64,000 nt of DNA from Rhodopseudomonas boonkerdii (GTDB taxonomy: Bacteria; Pseudomonadota; Alphaproteobacteria; Rhizobiales; Xanthobacteraceae). The notes beneath the pieces were generated by a model. The model searched no databases, was not told the DNA's origin, and saw only the letters and a program-made list of their open reading frames with translations. The DNA is taken from NCBI RefSeq assembly GCF_021184025.1, contig NZ_CP036537.1:620001-684000 (forward strand). The letters are read 5' to 3'. The position numbers and the translations under genes are program-made. This document shows, piece by piece, positions 29,519 through 38,545 of this stretch (its first letter is position 1; each line of letters opens with the position of its first letter).

Positions 29519-30730
29519 ATGACCAGCAACGCACCATCCTCGCAAATTTCTCAGGCTCACCTTCTGCCTGTCTTCGCGCGCGCAGATGTGGCGTTCGAGC
29601 GCGGTGAGGGGGCCTGGCTGATCTCGACGACCGGCGAGCGCTATCTCGATTTTACCAGCGGTGTTGCGGTCAATTCGCTCGGTCACGCGCATCCGCATAT
29701 GGTCGCAGCGCTGCAGGAGCAGGCCACCAAATTGTGGCACATGTCGAACCTGTTCAAGAGCCCGGATGGTGAGCGCCTCGCCGCGCGGCTTTGCGAAAAT
29801 TCGTTCGCTGATTTCGTGTTCTTCGCCAATTCGGGTGCGGAAGCGATGGAGTGCGCGTTGAAAGTGACGCGGCACTATCATTTCTCCAAGGGGCATCCCG
29901 AGCGCACGCGCATCATCACCTTTGAAGGCGCGTTCCACGGCCGCACGCTCGGCACGCTCGCCGCGACCGGCGCCGCCAAGTATCTCGAAGGCTACGGGAA
30001 ACCGCTGGAAGGCTTCGACCAGGTGCCGCTTGGCGATCTCGATGCGGTGAAGGCGGTGATCGGTCCGGAGACCGCCGGCATCCTCATCGAGCCGCTGCAG
30101 GGCGAAGGCGGCGTGCGGGCTGCGTCCAATGTGTTCTTCAAGGCGCTGCGCGAGCTGTGCGACAAGAATGGCATCCTTTTGATCTTCGACGAGGTGCAGA
30201 CCGGCATGGGCCGCACCGGCACGCTGTTCGCCTACCAGCGTCTTGGCGTGACGCCGGATGTGATGTCGCTGGCCAAAGCACTCGGTGGCGGTTTCCCGAT
30301 AGGTGCTTGCCTTGTCACCGCCGCTGCGGCTGAAGGCATGGCGCCGGGCTCGCATGGCTCCACCTTCGGCGGCAATCCGCTCGCCGTCGCGGCGGCGAAC
30401 TCCGTGCTCGATGTGATGCTGAAGCCCGGTTTCTTCGATCAGGTGACGAAGATGGCGCTGTTGCTGAAACAGAAACTCGCCGGCGTGGTGGATCGTTATC
30501 CTACTGTGCTGTCAGAAGTGCGCGGCGAAGGCATGCTGGTCGGCCTCAAGGCCGTGGTGCCTGCTGCTGACCTCGTCGGTGCGCTGCGCGATGCCAAGCT
30601 GCTCACCGTGGGCGCGGGCGACAATGTCGTGCGCTTCCTGCCGCCGCTGATCGTGACCGAGTCCGATATCGACGAAGCCGTGCAGCGCCTGGAGCAGGCC
30701 TGCGTCGTGCTCGCAAAGGGAGCCGTGTGA
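29519..30730 (+). CDS. argD: Acetylornithine aminotransferase
   Basis: Class III PLP aminotransferase, 403 residues. The PLP lysine is K253 in [11 protein letters not shown]; the cofactor-contact motif [16 protein letters not shown] and [11 protein letters not shown] are present. It makes N-acetylornithine in arginine biosynthesis and often also acts in lysine (DAP) synthesis. The ATG at 29519 with GGAA before it is preferred over a TTG at 29504. The gene shares the base A of its stop with the argF start (TGATG), so the pair is co-translated. Confidence 0.94.
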   Translation: MTSNAPSSQISQAHLLPVFARADVAFERGEGAWLISTTGERYLDFTSGVAVNSLGHAHPHMVAALQEQATKLWHMSNLFKSPDGERLAARLCENSFADFVFFANSGAEAMECALKVTRHYHFSKGHPERTRIITFEGAFHGRTLGTLAATGAAKYLEGYGKPLEGFDQVPLGDLDAVKAVIGPETAGILIEPLQGEGGVRAASNVFFKALRELCDKNGILLIFDEVQTGMGRTGTLFAYQRLGVTPDVMSLAKALGGGFPIGACLVTAAAAEGMAPGSHGSTFGGNPLAVAAANSVLDVMLKPGFFDQVTKMALLLKQKLAGVVDRYPTVLSEVRGEGMLVGLKAVVPAADLVGALRDAKLLTVGAGDNVVRFLPPLIVTESDIDEAVQRLEQACVVLAKGAV

Positions 30731-31659
30731 TGAGCACGACTCCACGGCACTTCCTCGATCTCACGGCTGTCCCGGCCAACGAACTCCGCAACATTCTCAA
30801 CGCAGCCGGTGCCATGAAGGCGAGGTTGAAGAGCAATGGTGCAGATCCCGATCGCCCGCTGAAGAACAAGACGCTCGCGATGATCTTTGAAAAGCCCTCG
30901 ACGCGCACGCGTGTGTCTTTCGAGGTCGGCATGCGTCAACTCGGCGGCGAAGTCGTCATGCTCACCGGTGCCGAAATGCAGCTCGGCCGCGGCGAGACGA
31001 TTGCCGACACGGCGCGCGTGCTGTCGCGCTTCGTCGACATCATCATGATCCGCATCCTCAATCATGACGCGTTGATGGAGCTGGCGAACAACGCCACCGT
31101 GCCCGTCATCAACGGCCTGACGCGTTTCTCGCATCCGTGCCAGGTGATGGCCGATGTGATGACCTACGAGGAGCATCGCGGTTCCATCAAGGGCCGTACT
31201 GTGGCCTGGGTCGGCGACGACAACAATGTGCTGATGTCCTGGGCCCATGCCGCCGAGCGCTTCCAGTTCAAGCTCAACATCGCGACTCCGCCGCAACTCT
31301 CGCCGAAGAAGGCGTTCAAGGACTGGGCGAAGGCATCCGGTGCAAATATCACCTTCTCCAACGATCCCGATGCCATGGTGAAGGGCGTCGATTGCGTCGT
31401 CACCGATACCTGGGTGTCCATGGGCGACAAGGAAGGCGAGACGCGCCACAACCTGCTGCGCCCGTATCAGGTCAATGAGCGCTTGATGGGTTTCGCGAAC
31501 AAGGACGCGCTGTTCATGCACTGCCTGCCCGCCCATCGCGGCGAGGAAGTCACTGACGAAGTGATCGACGGACCGCAGTCGGTGGTGTTCGACGAAGCCG
31601 AGAACCGTCTGCATGCGCAGAAGGGGATTCTGGCGTGGTGTCTGGGCGCGGTGGGGTGA
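30730..31659 (+). CDS. argF: Ornithine carbamoyltransferase
   Basis: 309 residues. The carbamoyl phosphate site STRTR is at 57-61, with HPCQ further on and the ornithine-site [11 protein letters not shown] near the end. It makes citrulline from ornithine and carbamoyl phosphate. ATG at 30730 overlaps the argD stop by one base; a GTG at 30727 adds only one residue. argD-argF is a common arrangement in this bacterial group. Confidence 0.96.
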   Translation: MSTTPRHFLDLTAVPANELRNILNAAGAMKARLKSNGADPDRPLKNKTLAMIFEKPSTRTRVSFEVGMRQLGGEVVMLTGAEMQLGRGETIADTARVLSRFVDIIMIRILNHDALMELANNATVPVINGLTRFSHPCQVMADVMTYEEHRGSIKGRTVAWVGDDNNVLMSWAHAAERFQFKLNIATPPQLSPKKAFKDWAKASGANITFSNDPDAMVKGVDCVVTDTWVSMGDKEGETRHNLLRPYQVNERLMGFANKDALFMHCLPAHRGEEVTDEVIDGPQSVVFDEAENRLHAQKGILAWCLGAVG

Positions 31660-31674
31660 AAGCACCCGCTCACT

Positions 31675-31787
31675 GTCATCGCCCGGCTTGACCGGGCGAT
31701 CCAATACATTCTGACATCAGCGATAGACCCATAGTACTTGATACTGGATGTCTACTGGATTCCCCGCTTTCGCGGGGGATGACAGTC
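31675..31787. repeat. Long palindromic repeat, family E
   Basis: Starts TGTCATCGCCCGGCTTGACC and ends CTTTCGCGGGGGATGACAGT; the outer TGTCATC and GATGACA are inverted. It fills the gap between the convergent argF and the beta-oxidation operon end. A close relative lies at 35259. Confidence 0.75.
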
Positions 31788-31796
31788 ATTGTGTGC

Positions 31797-34010
31797 TCAG
31801 GCGGCTGCCTTCTTCGGCGCGAACCGTCCGTAGAACGTCTCGCCCTTCGCCGCCATTTCCTCCAGCAGTTTGGGCGGCGTGAACCGCGAGCCGTACTTCT
31901 TCTCCAGCTTGTGGCAGAGCTCGACGAATTTCTTGGTGCCCATGAAGTCGATATAGCTCAGCGTGCCGCCGGTGAACGGTGCGAAGCCGAAGCCGAGGAT
32001 GGAGCCCACGTCGGCCTCGCGCGGGTCGACGATCACATTGTCCTCGACCGTGCGGGCGGCTTCCACCGCCTGCACCACCAGGAAACGCTGCTTCAGCTCC
32101 TCGACATCGAGCGTGTCGGGATCGAGCGCCTTCGGCAGCAACGGTGCGATCCCTTTCCATAGCGCTTTCGAGCCCTTGCCCTTCGGCGGATACTCGTAAA
32201 AGCCCTTGCCGTTCTTGCGGCCAAAACGCTCCTGCTTTTCCACCATCTCGACGATCAGCTTCTTCTGCGCTTGATCGACCGCCTGCGAGCCGAGATCGGC
32301 TTCGGTGGCCTTCATGATCTTCAGCACCAAGTCGAGCGCGATCTCGTCCGACAGCGACAGCGGACCGACCGGCATGCCGGCCATTTTGGCGGTGTTTTCG
32401 ATCATCGCCGGCGGCACACCTTCGAGCAGCATTTCGAGGCCTTCGGCCGTGAAACGCAGCACGCAGCGATTGGCGAAGAAGCCGCGGCTATCATTCACGA
32501 CGATCGGGGTCTTGCCGATGACGCGGACATAATCGAGCGCGGTGGCGAGCGCGACATCGCCGGTGTTCTTGCCGACGATGATCTCTACCAGCATCATCTT
32601 CTCGACCGGCGAGAAGAAGTGGATGCCGATGAATTTCGACTGGTCGGTGAATTCCTCGGCCAGCGAGTTGATCGGCAGGGTCGAGGTGTTGGAGGCGATG
32701 ATCGCGCCTTCCTTCAGCAGCGGTTGCACCTTCTTGTAGATCTCGGCCTTGACGGAGCGATCCTCGAACACCGCTTCGATGACCAGGTCGCATTCGCGGA
32801 TCACTTCGAAATCGGCCGTCGCGGTGATGCGCGACATCAGCGCGTCGCGATCGGCTTCCTTGGCGCGGCCCTTGGCGATCAGCCCGTCGATGACAGACTG
32901 GCAATGCGTGCGGCCCTTATCGGCCGAGGCTTGATCACGATCGATCAGCACCACCTCGATGCCACCCTTGGCTGAGACATAGCCGACCGACGCGCCCATG
33001 AAGCCGGCGCCGATGATGGCGAGTTTCTTGACCTTGGTCGGCGGCACGTTCTGCGGACGGCGTGCGCCTTTGTTGAGCTCCTGCATGGAGAGGAACAGGC
33101 TGCGGATCATCGCCGCCGCTTCCTTCGTCTGCAGGATATGGGCGAAATAGCGCGACTCCACGCGCAGCGCGGCGTCCATCGGCAGCTGCAGGCCTTCATA
33201 GACACACTGCATGATCGCGCGGGCGGCCGGATAGTTGTCGAAGGTCTCGCGGCGATAGATGGCGTTGCCGGCCGGGAACATCATCATGCCCTGCTTGGAA
33301 TAGACGGGGCCGCCAGGCAGCTTGAAGCCCTTCTCGTCCCACGGCGCGACGGGCTTGCCGCCGGCCTTGATCCATTCCTTCGAGGTCTTGATCAGATCAG
33401 CAGCTGGCACCACGGCACCGACGATGTTCATCGCCTTGGCCTTGGCGAGATTGACCTGATCGCCTTTCAGCAGCATCTGCATCGTGTCCTGCGGCTGCAG
33501 CATGCGCGCGAGGCGCTGGGTGCCTCCGCCGCCGGGGAACAGGCCGACCTTGATCTCGGGCAGGCCGAGCTTCGTCTTCGGGTTCTCCGCAGCTACGCGA
33601 TAATGGCAGGCGAGGGTGAGCTCGAACGCACCGCCGAGGGCGAGACCGTTGATGGCCGCGACCCACGGCTTGCCGGCGGTCTCGATCTTGCGCAGCGTGA
33701 GCGAGAGCTTGCGGCTCTCGTGGAACAGCATCTGCTGGGCGGCTTCCTCGCCCTTTGCCTTCTTCGTCTCGGCAAAAATCTTGTTCATGCCTTCCAGCAT
33801 GGAGAGATCGGCGCCGGCCGAGAATGCGTCCTTGCCGGAGGTGACGACGACGCCCTTCACGGAGGCATCCGCCGTGGTCTGATCGACGATGGCGCCGAGT
33901 TCTTCGATCGTCGTGGTGTCGAGCACGTTCATCGAACGGCCCGGAATGTCCCAGGTGACGAGGGCGATGCCGTCGGCGTCGGTCTCAACCTTGAAATTCT
34001 TGAAGGTCAT
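31797..34010 (-). CDS. Multifunctional enoyl-CoA hydratase/3-hydroxyacyl-CoA dehydrogenase
   Basis: 737 residues, FadB/FadJ type. The N-terminal crotonase domain (1 to about 300) has the oxyanion motifs FSAGADLS and NGLALGGAFE and the second catalytic Glu in GLPEIKVGLFPGGGGTQRL. The dehydrogenase part (about 320-737) has the NAD motif GAGFMGASVGY and IGIHFFSPVEKMMLVEI with the catalytic His. It performs the second and third steps of the beta-oxidation cycle. It is last in the minus-strand operon, 12 bp after the thiolase gene. FadB and FadJ cannot be told apart here. Confidence 0.94.
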   Translation of the reverse strand: MTFKNFKVETDADGIALVTWDIPGRSMNVLDTTTIEELGAIVDQTTADASVKGVVVTSGKDAFSAGADLSMLEGMNKIFAETKKAKGEEAAQQMLFHESRKLSLTLRKIETAGKPWVAAINGLALGGAFELTLACHYRVAAENPKTKLGLPEIKVGLFPGGGGTQRLARMLQPQDTMQMLLKGDQVNLAKAKAMNIVGAVVPAADLIKTSKEWIKAGGKPVAPWDEKGFKLPGGPVYSKQGMMMFPAGNAIYRRETFDNYPAARAIMQCVYEGLQLPMDAALRVESRYFAHILQTKEAAAMIRSLFLSMQELNKGARRPQNVPPTKVKKLAIIGAGFMGASVGYVSAKGGIEVVLIDRDQASADKGRTHCQSVIDGLIAKGRAKEADRDALMSRITATADFEVIRECDLVIEAVFEDRSVKAEIYKKVQPLLKEGAIIASNTSTLPINSLAEEFTDQSKFIGIHFFSPVEKMMLVEIIVGKNTGDVALATALDYVRVIGKTPIVVNDSRGFFANRCVLRFTAEGLEMLLEGVPPAMIENTAKMAGMPVGPLSLSDEIALDLVLKIMKATEADLGSQAVDQAQKKLIVEMVEKQERFGRKNGKGFYEYPPKGKGSKALWKGIAPLLPKALDPDTLDVEELKQRFLVVQAVEAARTVEDNVIVDPREADVGSILGFGFAPFTGGTLSYIDFMGTKKFVELCHKLEKKYGSRFTPPKLLEEMAAKGETFYGRFAPKKAAA

Positions 34011-34022
34011 GTTGGCCGCTCC

Positions 34023-35231
34023 TTACACGCGTTCGATGATGGTGGCGGTGCCCATGCCGCCGCCGATGCAGAGGGTGACGAGGGCCGTGGACTTGTTGGT
34101 GCGCTCGAGTTCGTCGAGCACGGTGCCGAGGATCATCGCGCCGGTAGCACCGAGCGGATGGCCCATGGCAATGGCGCCGCCGCAGACATTGATCTTCTCA
34201 TTGTCGATGTCGAAGGCCTGGATGAAGCGCAGCACCACCGAGGCAAAGGCCTCGTTGAGCTCGAACAGGTCGATGTCCGACAGCTTCATGCCGGAGCGCT
34301 CCAGCACCTTCTTCGTCACATCCACTGGACCGGTGAGCATCATCGCGGGCTCGGAGCCGATATTGGCGAAAGCGCGAATTTTTGCACGCGGCTTCAGGCC
34401 GTTCTTCTTGCCGGCTTCGGCGCTGCCGAGCAGAACGGCGGCGGCACCATCGACGATGCCCGAGGAATTACCGGCGTGGTGGACGTAGTTCACTGCCTCG
34501 ATTTCCGGATGCGACTGGATCGCGACGCCATCGAACCCGCCCATCTGCGCTACGGTCGCGAAAGACGGCTGCAGCGCGGCCAGCGACTGCATCGTGGTGG
34601 ACGGGCGCATGTGCTCGTCCTTGGCCAGGATAGTGAGGCCGTTGATGTCCTTGACCGGGACGATCGAGTTCTTGAAACGTCCTTCCTCCCAAGCCTTGGC
34701 AGCGCGCTGCTGGCTCTGCACGGAATAGGCGTCGACGTCATCGCGGGAGAAGCCATACTTCGTTGCGATGAGATCGGCCGAGACGCCCTGCGGCATGAAA
34801 TAGGCGGGCACGGCGATCGACGGATCCACCGGCCACGCACCGCCGGAAGCGCCGATACCGACACGGCTCATGCTTTCGGCGCCGCCGCCGATGGTGAGTT
34901 CGTGCTGGCCGGCCATCACCTGCGCGGCTGCAAAGTTCACGGCATCGAGGCCGGAGGCGCAGAAGCGGTTGATCTGGATACCGGGGACATCATTGCCATA
35001 GCCGGCCGAGAGTGCAGCCATGCGGGCGATGTCGCCGCCGGCTTCGCCGACGGGATCGACGACGCCGAGTACGACGTCATCGACGCTGCCGGGCTTGAGA
35101 TTGTTGCGCTCCTTGAGCGCCTTCAGCGGCGTGGTGGCGAGGGCGAGCGCCGTCACCTCATGCAGCGAACCATCGGACTTGCCGCGGCCGCGCGGCGTGC
35201 GAACGTGATCGTAGATATAGGCCTCGGGCAT
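34023..35231 (-). CDS. Acetyl-CoA acyltransferase (thiolase)
   Basis: 402 residues. The nucleophile Cys91 lies in INRFCASGLDAV, the His in GHPLGATGA, and the second Cys in LCIGGGMGTA near the C-terminus. The last step of beta-oxidation, releasing acetyl-CoA. The ATG at 35231 has GGGAGA upstream and starts MPEAYIYD as in FadA-like thiolases. The order acyl-CoA dehydrogenase, thiolase, multifunctional protein suggests one fatty-acid operon, though a 174-bp repeat-filled gap (35232-35405) interrupts it. Confidence 0.93.
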   Translation of the reverse strand: MPEAYIYDHVRTPRGRGKSDGSLHEVTALALATTPLKALKERNNLKPGSVDDVVLGVVDPVGEAGGDIARMAALSAGYGNDVPGIQINRFCASGLDAVNFAAAQVMAGQHELTIGGGAESMSRVGIGASGGAWPVDPSIAVPAYFMPQGVSADLIATKYGFSRDDVDAYSVQSQQRAAKAWEEGRFKNSIVPVKDINGLTILAKDEHMRPSTTMQSLAALQPSFATVAQMGGFDGVAIQSHPEIEAVNYVHHAGNSSGIVDGAAAVLLGSAEAGKKNGLKPRAKIRAFANIGSEPAMMLTGPVDVTKKVLERSGMKLSDIDLFELNEAFASVVLRFIQAFDIDNEKINVCGGAIAMGHPLGATGAMILGTVLDELERTNKSTALVTLCIGGGMGTATIIERV

Positions 35232-35258
35232 GGTGTCTCCCTTCGGATTAACTTTGGC

Positions 35259-35383
35259 TGTCATCGCCCGCCTTGACCGGGCGATCCAGTAAACTCGATT
35301 ATCGGAATTCTATCTGTGGGGTCTGTGTTTACTGGCTCCCCGCTCCGCGCGCACCTCCGGTGCGCTAGGCGGGGATGACAGTC
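35259..35383. repeat. Long palindromic repeat, family E
   Basis: TGTCATCGCCCGCCTTGACC ... GGCGGGGATGACAGTC, the same plan as at 31675, with a different centre including GCACCTCCGGTGC. It sits inside the putative operon between the acyl-CoA dehydrogenase and thiolase genes. Confidence 0.75.
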
Positions 35384-35405
35384 ACGTGTGTGGTCGTAGC
35401 TATGA

Positions 35406-37196
35406 TTAAAATGCTTCCGCCGGAAGCTCCATCGTCGTTGCAGCTCCCGTCTGGATGCGCGCGAGATGCAATGCCGTCTCCGGCAGCATCCGCTCCATGA
35501 AGAAACGACCGGTGACGAGCTTCGTGGTCAGATAAGGCGTTGCGCCGGACGCGGCGATCTTGTCCTGCGCTACCTTGGCCATCTTCGCCCACATATAGGC
35601 AAACGCTGTGAGGCCGAACAGCTGCATGTAGTCCGTCGCGCCGGCGCCGGCATTGTCGGGCTTGGCCATGGCATTGTTCATCAGCCACATGGTGGCCTGC
35701 TGCAAATGGCCGAGCGCATTTGATAGCGGTCCGACATAGGGCTTCATCGCCTCGTCCGCGCCATGCTCCTTTGCGAACGCCGCGACCTCGCCGAAGAAAG
35801 CCATCGCGGCGCGACCGCCGTCGCGCGGCAGCTTGCGGCCGACGAGGTCGAGCGCCTGGATGCCGTTGGCGCCTTCATAGATCATGGCGATGCGCGCATC
35901 GCGCACGAATTGCTCCATGCCCCATTCGGCGATATAGCCGTGGCCGCCGAACATCTGCTGTGCCGCTACGGCATTGGCAAAGCCGCCATCGGTGAGCACA
36001 CCCTTCAGCACCGGCGTCATCAGACCCATGTGATCGTCGGCGGCCTGGCGTTCCTTCGGATCGTCCGAGCGATGCGCGACGTCGCTCTTCAGCGCGGTCC
36101 ACACCACCATGGCGCGGGCAGCTTCGTTGAACGCGCGGATGGTGAGCAGCGTGCGGCGCACGTCCGGATGCACCATGATCGAATCCGCCGGCTTGTCCGG
36201 CGACTTCGGGCCGGTGAGCGAGCGGCCCTGCAGGCGGTCCTTCGCATAGGCGACGGCGTTCTGATAAGCGACTTCCGACTGCGCGAGGCCCTGTACGGCA
36301 ACGCCGAGGCGGGCTTCGTTCATCATCACGAACATGCCTTGCATGCCCTTGTTTTCTTCGCCGATCAGCCAGCCAGTGGCATTGTCGTAGTTCATCACGC
36401 AGGTGGAATTACCGTGGATGCCCATCTTGTGCTCGATGGAGCCGCAGACGACGCCGTTGCGCGCGCCCAGCGAGCCATCGTCATTCACCAGCACCTTCGG
36501 CACCACGAAGAGCGACACGCCCTTGATGCCGGCGGGTGCACCTTCGATCCGCGCGAGCACGAGATGGATGATATTGTCGGCTAGGTCGTGTTCACCGGCC
36601 GAAATGAAGATCTTTGTGCCGGAGATCTTGTAGCTGCCATCATCCTGCTTCACCGCCTTGGTGCGGAGCAGGCCGAGATCGGTGCCGCAATGCGGCTCGG
36701 TGAGGTTCATGGTGCCGGTCCATTCCCCGGCGATCATCTTCGGCAGATATTTGCTCTTCTGCTGATCATTTCCATGCACGACCAGCGCCGCCGTGGCGCC
36801 CATGGTGAGGCCGCCATACATCGAGAAGGCCATGTTCGCGGAGATCTGGAATTCGGCAACGGTTTGCGACAGCGTCACCGGAAGGCCCTGGCCGCCATAT
36901 TCCACCGGTGCTGAGAGGCCGAGCCAGCCGCCTTCGGTTACCTGCTTGAAGGCATCCTTGAAACCCTTAGGCGTGGTGACGCTGCCGTCGTCGTTGCGCT
37001 TGCAGCCCTCGAGATCGCCGACGCGGTTCAGCGGTTGCAGCACGTTCTCGCTGAGCTTTGCCGCTTCACTGATGATCGCCTCGCGCACATCTGCCGAGGC
37101 ATCGCTGAAACCGGGGAGATTGTTGTAGCGATCGAACTGAAACACGTCGTTGAGCAGAAAGCCGACGTCTTCGAGCGGCGCTTTGTAACTGGGCAT
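35406..37196 (-). CDS. Acyl-CoA dehydrogenase, long type
   Basis: 596 residues, longer than the usual 380 because of the extra C-terminal helical domain found in very-long-chain type enzymes. The FAD contacts MNLTEPHCGTDL and FISAGEHDLADN are intact, as is the catalytic-base region RIAMIYEGANGIQALDL. It carries out the first oxidation of beta-oxidation and passes electrons to ETF. GGGAGG lies ahead of the ATG at 37196. It is preceded in the same direction by the NTF2-like gene. Confidence 0.93.
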   Translation of the reverse strand: MPSYKAPLEDVGFLLNDVFQFDRYNNLPGFSDASADVREAIISEAAKLSENVLQPLNRVGDLEGCKRNDDGSVTTPKGFKDAFKQVTEGGWLGLSAPVEYGGQGLPVTLSQTVAEFQISANMAFSMYGGLTMGATAALVVHGNDQQKSKYLPKMIAGEWTGTMNLTEPHCGTDLGLLRTKAVKQDDGSYKISGTKIFISAGEHDLADNIIHLVLARIEGAPAGIKGVSLFVVPKVLVNDDGSLGARNGVVCGSIEHKMGIHGNSTCVMNYDNATGWLIGEENKGMQGMFVMMNEARLGVAVQGLAQSEVAYQNAVAYAKDRLQGRSLTGPKSPDKPADSIMVHPDVRRTLLTIRAFNEAARAMVVWTALKSDVAHRSDDPKERQAADDHMGLMTPVLKGVLTDGGFANAVAAQQMFGGHGYIAEWGMEQFVRDARIAMIYEGANGIQALDLVGRKLPRDGGRAAMAFFGEVAAFAKEHGADEAMKPYVGPLSNALGHLQQATMWLMNNAMAKPDNAGAGATDYMQLFGLTAFAYMWAKMAKVAQDKIAASGATPYLTTKLVTGRFFMERMLPETALHLARIQTGAATTMELPAEAF

Positions 37197-37290
37197 GGAT
37201 TCCTCCCGGTTGGAATACGTTGTTCAGTCGCGGCGACGTGCTGCAGTCTACAGCATCGCCGTGTGATGGTGACTTGATTCTGCAGGTGCC

Positions 37291-37677
37291 TTATTGCCGC
37301 GCCAGCATTTCACCCATGAGACGGTGCAGCAAATTGATGGCCTTCAGGGGCCGGACCATCACCTTGAAATGCGTGATGCGCCCATCGACATCGAAAGTGA
37401 TCATGTCGATCCCATTTATCTTGATGCCCTCGATTTCGTTCTCGAATTCGAGCACGGCGGACGTTTCGTTGCGCCACTCGCCGATGTAAGTGAAGCCGGG
37501 GCCGCCAAGCACCTTCTCGGCAGCGGTGAGATATTTGAAGACGATCTCGCGGCCGCGCTGCGGCGAATGCACTACCGGGCTTTCGAACACGGCATCGGGA
37601 TGCAGCAATTCCCATAGCGCCACTTGGTCATGCGACTTCATGAAGCCGTACCATGTGTCGAGGCCGCTCATGCCCAT
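37291..37677 (-). CDS. NTF2/SnoaL-like protein
   Basis: 128 residues, the size of a single NTF2-fold (SnoaL-like) domain, with the typical WYGFMKSHDQVALWELLHPD start. Such domains are enzymes (isomerases, hydratases) or ligand-binding proteins, so no reaction can be named. It is first in the beta-oxidation operon and divergent from a TetR regulator, and is therefore probably regulated with it. GGAG sits eight bases before the ATG at 37677. Confidence 0.82.
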   Translation of the reverse strand: MGMSGLDTWYGFMKSHDQVALWELLHPDAVFESPVVHSPQRGREIVFKYLTAAEKVLGGPGFTYIGEWRNETSAVLEFENEIEGIKINGIDMITFDVDGRITHFKVMVRPLKAINLLHRLMGEMLARQ

Positions 37678-37697
37678 CGGAGCTTCTCCGCGTTTCC

Positions 37698-37759
37698 ATA
37701 CACCCTTGCATGGAAGCCTACTCCCGGTGCATGGATTTCGTCAATACACTTGTGTATGG
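37698..37759. promoter_or_regulatory. Two operator-like sites between the NTF2-like and TetR genes
   Basis: ATACACCCTTGCATGG (37698-37713) and ATACACTTGTGTATGG (37744-37759) agree at 12 of 16 positions. The second has the perfect half-sites ATACAC and GTGTAT; the first is framed by TTCCAT and ATGGAA. They lie in the only gap between two divergent genes, where a TetR protein normally binds. Confidence 0.6.
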
Positions 37760-37766
37760 TTGTGGC

Positions 37767-38318
37767 ATGGACGAGCAAGCGACCAAAGACAGGCTGACCC
37801 GTACCGCGTGGCTCGATCACGGCCTTCGCATTCTGGCGCGGCAGGGCGCAGCCGCGCTCAAGGTTGGCGATCTAGCCGCGGGACTGAGCGTCTCGCGCGG
37901 AAGTTTCTATTGGCACTTCAAGGACATCGGCGAATTCCGCCTGCGGCTCCTGGAGCGCTGGCAGGAGCGGACAACCGATCAGGTATTGGAACAGACCGAT
38001 GCCTCGACCACCGGCGCCGCGCGCCTGACCCACCTCATGAAGCTCGCCTTCAACGAGGACCGCAGTCTGGACCGCTCCATCCGCGCCATGGCCTCCACCG
38101 ATCCGGCGGTGGCCGAGATGGTCGCCGCCGTCGACGCCCGCCGTATCGCCTATATGGCGAAGGTGCTGGTCGAGGCCGGTGTCGAGAGTCGGCGCGCACG
38201 TCCCCGCGCCGAATTCCTGTATTGGGCCTATATCGGCCAATCCACGGTGATGGCCCCGCATCATAGCTCGATGACCGAACGGGACATCGATGAGCTGGGT
38301 GCACTGTTCACGCGGTGA
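37767..38318 (+). CDS. TetR-family transcriptional regulator
   Basis: 183 residues. The N-terminal helix-turn-helix (about 20-60) includes VGDLAAGLSVSRGSFYWHFK. The ligand domain is short and unrecognised. The ATG at 37767 lies just after both operator-like sites; an ATG at 37731 would put one operator inside the gene. It probably represses itself and the divergent fatty-acid operon, releasing on an acyl-CoA or similar ligand. The effector is an inference from context. Confidence 0.85.
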   Translation: MDEQATKDRLTRTAWLDHGLRILARQGAAALKVGDLAAGLSVSRGSFYWHFKDIGEFRLRLLERWQERTTDQVLEQTDASTTGAARLTHLMKLAFNEDRSLDRSIRAMASTDPAVAEMVAAVDARRIAYMAKVLVEAGVESRRARPRAEFLYWAYIGQSTVMAPHHSSMTERDIDELGALFTR

Positions 38319-38404
38319 AGCGCCCCTGCGAACGCCTCATCCTACCTATGAAACGGCGCAAGTGTATCGTTCGATTAACATTTAAGGCACCGGGGCGGGC
38401 ATCC

Positions 38405-38419
38405 TTAACCCGTTATTTA
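38405..38419 (+). promoter_or_regulatory. CtrA-like binding site upstream of the PodJ-like gene
   Basis: TTAA (38405-38408), seven bases, then TTTA (38416-38419) differs at one position from the CtrA pattern TTAA-N7-TTAA. It is 127 bp before the start. A second TTAA pair with shorter spacing, in GATTAACATTTAAGG, lies at 38374-38388. Confidence 0.4.
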
Positions 38420-38545
38420 CCCTAACCCTGAAAAGTCCGGAGTGAGGCAGACCGCACCGCTCCCGTATCGAATTTCTTCATCTTGGGACGCGCGGCGGAA
38501 GCTGCAGGCGCGGGTAATGCGCCAGGCTCGTAACCGGACCAAAGC

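Noticed and set aside
33138..35276. A 712-codon open frame antisense to the beta-oxidation genes
   Set aside because: Same effect. The real thiolase and multifunctional protein are on the other strand with intact active sites.
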